In this document: positions 35,701 through 44,700 of the stretch, piece after piece
How positions within the stretch are numbered: position 1 is the stretch's first letter
How the letters are laid out: each line of letters opens with the position of its first letter
Assembly (NCBI RefSeq): GCF_964204645.1
Contig: NC_134026.1
Location: 10,179,450-10,243,449 of the forward strand
Direction: 5' to 3'
Length of the DNA: 64,000 bases
From: Tubulanus polymorphus
Lineage: Eukaryota > Nemertea > Palaeonemertea > Tubulaniformes > Tubulanidae
The notes under the pieces: model-generated
Seen by the model: only the letters and a program-made list of their open reading frames with translations
Told to the model about the DNA's origin: nothing
Databases searched by the model: none
Translations under genes and position numbers: made by a program

Positions 35701-38700
35701 TCTTAAATTGAGAGAATGTGGGAATTGAACGGATATTTGAGTCTATGTTATTCCAAACTCTGATTAGGTTGAGTAATAGAGAATTAAGTAATTTGGCACT
35801 TGAGTTTGGTGGGATACGAAAGGGTAGAATATTTCTGAAAATTCTTGATTATTTCGATACCTTTGGAATAGAGAAGATACGTAAGGAGGAGACATGCCCT
35901 TATCGAGCTTAAACATGAAAAGTAGCTGATGTTCTTTACATCTAGCCGAAAGAAACTGCCAATTTAAGATTTAAGTGCTTTGGCAGTGTTTGACCCGTGT
36001 ATACATCCAGACACATAAGTAGCTGCTCTATAGTGGAGGCTCTCCATTTTATTTAAATAAACCATATTTGCACTATCATACAGAATATCGCAATACTCAT
36101 AATGTGGGTAGATAAACGAATAGTATATAGTATTAAGGTGGACAGACTTAAGCTTATGAGATAATAGCCTTAAGGGATTTAAAAGTTTCTTTACTTTTTC
36201 TGTTATATATTCAACGTGAGGTTTAAAGGATAAATTACTGTCAAGCACAAAACCTAAGTGTTTATGTGTAAAACTACTCATAATTATGGTATCGTCTAAA
36301 AAGAGTGAATTATAGTCCGGGTACCGCGTTTTGAGAACACAATGTCGCAGCTTTTGCTGGGTTTAAATGTAAGACACCAGCGGCGGGCCCAGCTAGCAAT
36401 TTGATTTAGGTCCTCCTGTAAGATGGCGTTACCTATGAACAGATTATTTCAATCAGTGGTTTGATAAATGGAAGTGTCATCTGCATATAAGTATGTTGAG
36501 GATGACAATTCGTCAGGTAAATCGTTAATATGTAACAGAAGAAGTAATGGACCCAAAATTGAACACTGGGGCACAGAGCAGTTTATATGGTTTTCGGGTG
36601 AAAGTTCCGAAAGACTACCTTTTACACGTACCCTGATTCTCCTATTTTGAAGATAACTGTATAAAATATAGCTGCAAAGCAGCGATAACGGGTTTTCTGC
36701 ACAGTCTTAGAATCCTGTTCAACGGTGGATTTCAACAAAGCATTTGATAAGGCTCAACATCAGCCATTACTAAACAGGCTATTAGGAAACAGTATCAATG
36801 ATAGGTCGCCCAAATGGCTCAGCAGTTATCTCTGAACGGAAACTTGTAACCGAAATCAACGGAACGCCTCATCTTGGATTGAGACGGTCTAACTAGTGGA
36901 GTCACGCAAGGTAGTATCCTAAGTCGTCTTCTGTTTAATGTCCTGACAAATGACATACACAGTAATCCAAAATATACCAGACCGAGTAAATTTCCAAAAC
37001 GACCTAAACACTGTTCGACCAAAAAACTTAATGTTCCGACAAAACCACGGGTGACAAAACCAAAATTATGAATTGTCGCGGGTGACAAAACCAAAATATT
37101 GAATTGTCACGGGCGACAAAACAAAAATAATGAATTGTCGCGGGCGATAAAACCAAAATAATGAATTGTCGGGGGCGATAAAACCAAAATATTGAATTGT
37201 CGCAGGCGATAAAACCAAAATAATGAATTGTCGCAGACGACAAAAACAAAATATTGAATTGTTGCGTGCGACAAAACCAAAATAATGAATTGTCGCGGGC
37301 GTCAAAACCAAACTAGGGGTCCAGGGACACCATGCTCACTTGGGAAGTGGTTTCAAATGCTCAACAATCTAACAATTTCAATACATAACGCCCTCTAGTG
37401 ACCATATACAAAAACCAATGACCTTGAAACCCACCACAATCATAGAACATGTGAGCAGCTATGATTTTGTAATCGATTGTGATAACAAAATATGCCTCGT
37501 TACCAATTTAATATGGAAATACTAAGTTATTCTACTATTCAACGCCCCCTGGTGACCATATGCAAAACCCAATGACCTTAAAACTCACCCCAATCGTAGT
37601 ACATGTCATGAAATACAACTTTGCAATTGATCATAGTACCAAAATATGCCTAGGTACCAATCTAATAAGGAAATACTAAGCCATTCTACTATTCAACGCC
37701 CCCTGGTGACTGTATGGAATAACTAATGTCCTTAAAAACTCACCACAATCATAGACGATGTCATGAACTACAACTTTGCAATTGATCATGGTAACAAAAT
37801 ATGGTTGGTACAAATATAGCAATACTAAGTTATTGTATTATTCAACGCCCCCTGATGGCCACATACAAAAACCAATGACCTTGGAACTCACCAAAATCAT
37901 AGAACACGTTATGGGCTACAACTTTCCAATTGAATATAGTAACACAATATGCTTAGGTATCAATTTAATGTGGAAAAACTTTTTCCCACCTACGAATGAG
38001 TACTGATGACACCAAGATGGCCGCCAATTGCGTCATAATTGGCTGATCAAAGATGCCTGTCCCAGGTATAAAACATCCCTCTCTAAAGAATACCCATCAG
38101 CAATTGCATTGAGAAATGGCAAACCAGTAGGAAGCTACGTGACCTAGAATTCTGGCCAAAATTGACATTTTTGGGCACTAAAAAGGTCATAGGACGGCCA
38201 TCTTGAGTCAGATCGACCCAATTTTCTTATGCTGATGGGCCTTTTGTAGATTCAAATATAAACGAAACATCAAGGTAATTGATCAAAGCGTCTTCAAAAT
38301 TTCCCACGAAAACTTCGAAAATGTTTAAAAAGTGCTGATTTTGGCAAACAACAATGGCTGCCAGTCGGCCATCATGAATCTGACAGGGCCAGTTTTTGGG
38401 CTGACGATGTGTCTAGGGTAGATACATGTATAAACCAAATATCAAGACATTACCTTGAAGCGTCTTCAAAACTTCCCAAAATAACTGGATTCCGTCTATG
38501 GACGGACGGACGGAAGAAAAGTGAACGCAATAGCCCGCTGGGACTAAAGTCCCAAGTGGACTGAAAAATAATTGTCGCGGGTGACAAAACCAAAATATTG
38601 AATTGTCGCGGGCGACAAAACCAAACTAATGAATTGTCGCGGGCGGCAAAACCAAACTAATGAATTGTCGCGGGCGATAAAACCAAACTAATGAATTGTC

Positions 38701-41700
38701 GCGGGCGATAAAACAAAAATATTGAATTGTCGCGGGCGATAAAACCAAAATATTGAATCGTCGCGGGCGACATAATCCAAAAATGAATTGTCGCGGGCGA
38801 CAAAACCAAAATAATGAATGGTCTCGGGCGACAAAACCGAAATAATGAATTGTCGCGGGCGATAAAACCAAAATAATGAATGGTCTCAGGCGACAAAACC
38901 AAAATAATGAATTGTCGCGGGCATTAAAAACAAAATATTGAATTGTTGCGGGCGATAAAACCAAAATAATGAATTGTCGCGGGCGACAAAACCAAAATAT
39001 TGAATTGTCGCGGGTGACAAAACCAAAAAAAATTGGCGCGGGCGATAAAAACAAAATATAAAACCAAAATAATGGATTGTCGTGGGCGATAAAACCAAAA
39101 TATTGAATTGTCGCGGGCGATAAAACCAAAATAATGAATTGTCGCGAGAGATAAAACCAAAATAATGAATTATCGCGGGCGATAAAACCAAAATATTGAA
39201 TTGTCGCGGGCAATTAAACCAAAATTATGAATTGTCTCGGGCGACAAAACCAAAATAATGAATTGTCGCGGGCGATAAAACCAAACTAATGAATTGTCGC
39301 GGGCGATAAAACCAAAATAATGAATCGTCTCGGGCGACAAAAACAAGATATTGAATCGTCGCGGGCGACAAAATCAAAATAATGAATTGTCGCGGGCGAC
39401 AAAACGAAAATAATGAATTGACGCGGGCGATAAAACCAAAATAATGAATTGTCGCGGGCGATAAAACCAAAATAATGAATTGTCTCGGGCGACAAAAACA
39501 AGATATTGAATCGTCGCGGGCGACAAAATCAAAATAATGAATTGACGCGGGCGATAAAACCAAAATAATGAATGGTCTCGGGCGACAAAACCAAAATAAT
39601 GAATTGTCGCGGGCGATTAAAAGAAAATATTGAATTGTCGCGGGCGATAAAACCAAAATAATGAATTGTTGCTGGCGACAAAACCAAAATGGTGAATTGT
39701 CGCGGGCGACAAAACCAAAATATTGATTTGTCGCGGGCGATAAAACCAAAATGGTGAATTGTCGCGGGCGACAAAACCAAAATTTTGATTTGTCGCGGGC
39801 GATAAAACCAAAATAATGAATTGTTGCTGGCGACAAAACCAAAATGGTGAATTGTCGCGGGCGACAAAACCAAAATAATGAATTGTCGCGGGCGATAAAA
39901 CCGCAATAATGAATTGTCGCGGGCGATAAAACCAAAATAATGAATTGTCTCAGGCGACAAAATCAAATTAATGAATAATCGCGGGCGATAAAACAAAAAT
40001 ATTGAATTGTCGCAGGCGATAAAACCAAAAAAGAAAATTGTCGCGGGCGACAAAAACAAAATATAAAACCAAAATAATGGATTGTCGCGGGCGACAAAAC
40101 CAAAATAATGAATTGTCGGTGGCGACAAAACCAAACTAATGAATTGTCGCGGGCGACAAAACCAAACTAATGAATTGTCGCGGGCGATAAAACCAAACTA
40201 ATGAATTGTCGCGGGCGATAAAACCAAAATAATGAATCGTCTCGGGCGACAAAAACAAGATATTGAATCGTCGCGGGCGACAAAATCAAAATAATGAATT
40301 GTCGCGGGCGACAAAACCAAAATAATGAATTGACGCGGGCGATAAAACCAAAATAATGAATGGTCTCGGGCGACAAAACCAAAATAATGAATTGTCGCGG
40401 GCGATAAAAACGAAATATTGAATTGTCGCGGGCGATAAAACCAAAATAATGAATTATCGCGGGCGATAAAACCAAAATATTGAATTGTCGCGGGCGATAA
40501 AACCAAAATAATGAATTGTCGCGGGCGACAAAACCAAAATATTGAATTGTCGCGGAATGATGCAATCGTGAGTTGAAATAATACCTGAACAAATCGATGC
40601 ACAGACATTTACTTTGTATATCTACTTGAACAATCGAGCCTACTCAGTAATATACTCAGTTTTTACGAAACCTGGTGTTTTTGTTTCAGAGAAATTTTAA
40701 TATCAGTATCCGATGCTATATACTAACGTTTACGTTAGTTATCATCGCTCCGTCATGCTAAGTTATACATTTCATGTCAACCAGTATCTACAGGCAGCTG
40801 TACAGTGTGTACACACTATATCTGAATACGAGGCTGGAATAACAGGCTCACTTCACGTAGGTTCATGATGACGAGAAACTCGCAGCTGATCCCCGGAACG
40901 ACGATGTAGTAACACACGTCGATTCGTCGATGTTTACGGCTCGACAGTGCTTTTAAAATCTAAAGTAGTAAATTTCCAGTGTATCGGTAATATGATTTGA
41001 TGAGGAAAATGGGCTATTGTTAAAATCATTGTTTGAAGACCGCGACTGAATGTGAAGTCTGCGGCAATAAATTAGTTCATTTATACTTGAATTGATAATC
41101 GAAGTGACAGTCGGCCTGCGGGTTGATTTCGGGATGACGACTCGAAAAACATGTCGCCCCATTGAATGGGGCTAAATTTTCGATGTTTACGGCCCGACAG
41201 CGCTTTTGTAACGATGATTCGTGAAAAAACACGCGGGCTATTTGTAGATCTCAGTGAGCTGAACGATATTATATGGATTGTATATGAAACAGCGGTAAGG
41301 TAACAAAGCCTATGTTCTTTTGGTAAAAATAGTGTGGAAGAAAATAACAATAATAATAATCACGCGGATATCAATAGGGTTTTCTGTGAAATAACAGAAA
41401 ACCCTAAATATTAAAAACTTACCCCTGATACCATATAATTTGATTTTATGCAACAGCAATCTATGAGGTACAGTATCAAATGCGGCTGTGATGTCTAAGA
41501 AGGCTGCTCTTACATCTTTATTTAAATTAAGATTATCATGGATGAGAGAGGTAATAGCTAGTAATTGATCATTGGTACTGTGACCAGGGAGAAAACCAGA
41601 TTGTTTTACATATATAAGATTGTTTTGTATGAGGTGATTGTAGATAGCATTATAAAGTACACGTTCATATAATTTAAATATTTTATTCAGAAGAGTAATG

Positions 41701-44700
41701 GGACGATAATTATTGGGGTTGCGTTGTTGTCTTTTTATAGATTGCTTTTACATAACCAAGTTTCCAAGTATTGGGGAAAATTTCGGAATCAATCAATTTG
41801 TTGAATAGGGATGATAAGAGTGGTGAGATATGATCAATGGACATTTTTAACATTTTGTTAGAAATACCATCAGGCCTGCAGGCTTTATTTAGAGGCAAAT
41901 TTAAAATTGATTTTCTTATTTCCTCTGGAGTAGTATGGTGAAGAAGTACACTATGTTATACCCTGTTTGGGAAGTCAGGGAGGATGGGAACATTATTACT
42001 ATGGTATTTACCAGTAAAGGTTTTAAGGAATAAGTTCGCTTTATCAGTATTTGATATACATTCTGTGCCGTCTTGTTCATTAGTGAGTACTGATATACCA
42101 GAAGTAAATTTATTACCTAAGATCTTTTTAACAAGGCGCATACCACATTTTTCTGTCTGGAAGATGCACTTAAGATCTTCCACACGCGTAGTTTTTAGTA
42201 TTGTATCAATGTCATGAGCTCATGATTTGAAATTTTGAAAATTCTTGCAACCATTGGTAATTCTAAATGAAAATTAAAAATTTTCAATTTTTCAGGCGAC
42301 AAGTGCTTTGGATGCTGAAAGTGAACATCTTGTACAAGAAGCTATTGATCGCGCGATGAAGGGAAGAACCGTTCTTGTTATAGCTCACAGACTATCAACT
42401 GTTCGTAATGCAAATAAGGTAATTGAAATATCTACAGTATTCATTGGTTTTATAAGGATGGCGATTGTCAGCATCAGTAGCATTCAACTGCAATTGACTC
42501 CTCAAGTGGCCAAACCTTTGGTCCATTCTCATTTTGTCGAGCTTTTGTCAGCTTAGCTATTATAACGGGTGTTTGGCTGGACTGCAACATCTACCATCAA
42601 TAGGCTCCAGTTAGTGCAAAATTGTGCAGCCAGGATAATGCTGCCATGATTTGACATAGAAAGGTGCTCTATCATGCAAGGCTTTGTAAACATACAATAA
42701 AATTTTATACTCGATTCTGAAAATGAACTGGTAGCCAGTGAAGTTTAGCAGGAGATTCATCTTACTTTCCATTGAAATAATTTTGGCAGCAGAGTTTTGA
42801 ACTCTCTGTAACATACAAAGCACATTACAATGGACATTGTATAAAATGAGTTAGCATAATCTAGTCTAGATATAACAGTTGCCTGGACTAGGGCTCGACA
42901 AACATTCTCAGTTCTCAGTTGAAAATCTTCTTATTCTACTGATATTTTTTAGATGAAAATGACAAGGTTTGGAAATGTTTTTAACATGCTCTTCCATTGT
43001 AAGGTTCCTTTCAAAGATTATGAATGTGATCAGAAACCTTGATGTTACACACACCTACTTTCAATGACACATCTTAGCAGTCTATCAGGCGCGGATCTAG
43101 GGAGGGGGCCCCGGGGCGAAGCGTAGGAACGTCTCGCGCCTACGCCGCTCGGTTTCAATACAGTATTATCATAGCTACATTTATTAGGTGCCCCCCCCCC
43201 CTAAATCGGGTTCTAGATCCGCCCCTGGTCTATGTAGTTTCCACAGCAAGCATTGGTTTTGATTTAATCACATATATAAAATGATATTCTCAGGTCTCAA
43301 AGGGCACTGTTAATTTTTCAGCTACTATGCAATGCTACATTCTTGCATCAAATCCCTTTTTAGGGAAGATGCTATGAATTTTCAAGGATAATGATAATGC
43401 TAAACAAAACTGATTCCTTGTTTCTCTGCAGTGGCTGGGTCATTTTTGTAAAATATGATAAAATTTGTATTCAGTTCATTTCTATAGCTGCCGGGTCTGT
43501 TATGGTAAAATTGATCACAATTTTGTAAAAAATTATGTACATGGAAGATAAGCGGCTGGCCGGTTCAAGTTTTAAACTCGAAGCGGCGAAACAAGGTATC
43601 AATTTTTTTGCCTAACCTGTAGTATTTCAGTGTTTTTGAAGGATAAAATCGTCATGAAGTTGAAAATAGTGTCCCAAGAATATTTTTGTCTATTCATTCC
43701 AGCATCATTCTAGCAGATTCTCATATATCCTGGAATGTTGTCGTATTCTAGAATTATGATTATGTATAGGATAATAATAGTAGTGATGATATTTTTGGTT
43801 GGAGAGTTTTTCTGTGGTGAATCCACGATTTATTGCACTCTCAAAGACATTTCAGATTTTGCACAGCATCACCATTCTAGCCAAGAGAACAATATTTTTT
43901 GAAGACGAACAGAAGCTTTTCACATCTACGGGTATATCGACTGCATTTTCTTAAGTCTTTTCTTTATGAAACATGAATGAAGATTTCTAATTTCGTCCAA
44001 TATATCTTGGTATGATTATGAAATGCCATGCAAAATTTCTAGAATTAATGCTGTGAGCGTTGTTTGTGTTCATAATATGTGATGTTCTATACAGAAAATG
44101 AAGGAGACCAAATTTGGTTAACTCAATGAAATGTATGACAGTAATCAATCTATGGAACTGCAGGCATGTTTGAGTCAAAGGTTCTGGAAGAAAGGAGAGC
44201 TCAGAATACAGTTTCAAGCCATTGGTGGTACAGTTGTTTGTGCGACTGGTTTAGTGTGTAACTGTTTGAGTTTTGTTATTTTGAGACGCATGTACTCGAG
44301 TGTAGTCACTACATACTACTTGCTCAGCATTCTAGCTGTCGTCGATTCCTTTTATCTCGTTCTCAGCTTTTGTTACTTCAGTGTCACAGACTTCAAGGCT
44401 ATTCGACAATTCGGTGTCATAAATTATCACTACCTGACCGTGAATTTTCTCGCGCCTTACAATAGATTTTATGTCTCCGTATTCTATTTAAGTGTAAAGA
44501 TGTATCGAAACTGGCTGATAGCTATGATTAGTATCGAGCGCTGGTTGCAACTGACATTCCCATTAAAATCTCGAGTTTTCATTACTCAAAGAAGATGTAC
44601 AATCAGTGTTGTGGGTCTGTTAATTTTTTGTTTTATGACACATGCGTATCGCTGGCCCTTTAAGTTTGTTTATTATGTTTATGTTGATTGTCCAGTTTTT

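Noticed and set aside
38626-40608. Long minus-strand open frames (up to 236 codons) as protein genes
   Set aside because: They are the 31-bp minisatellite read in three frames; none has an independent start, conserved domain or non-repeat sequence.
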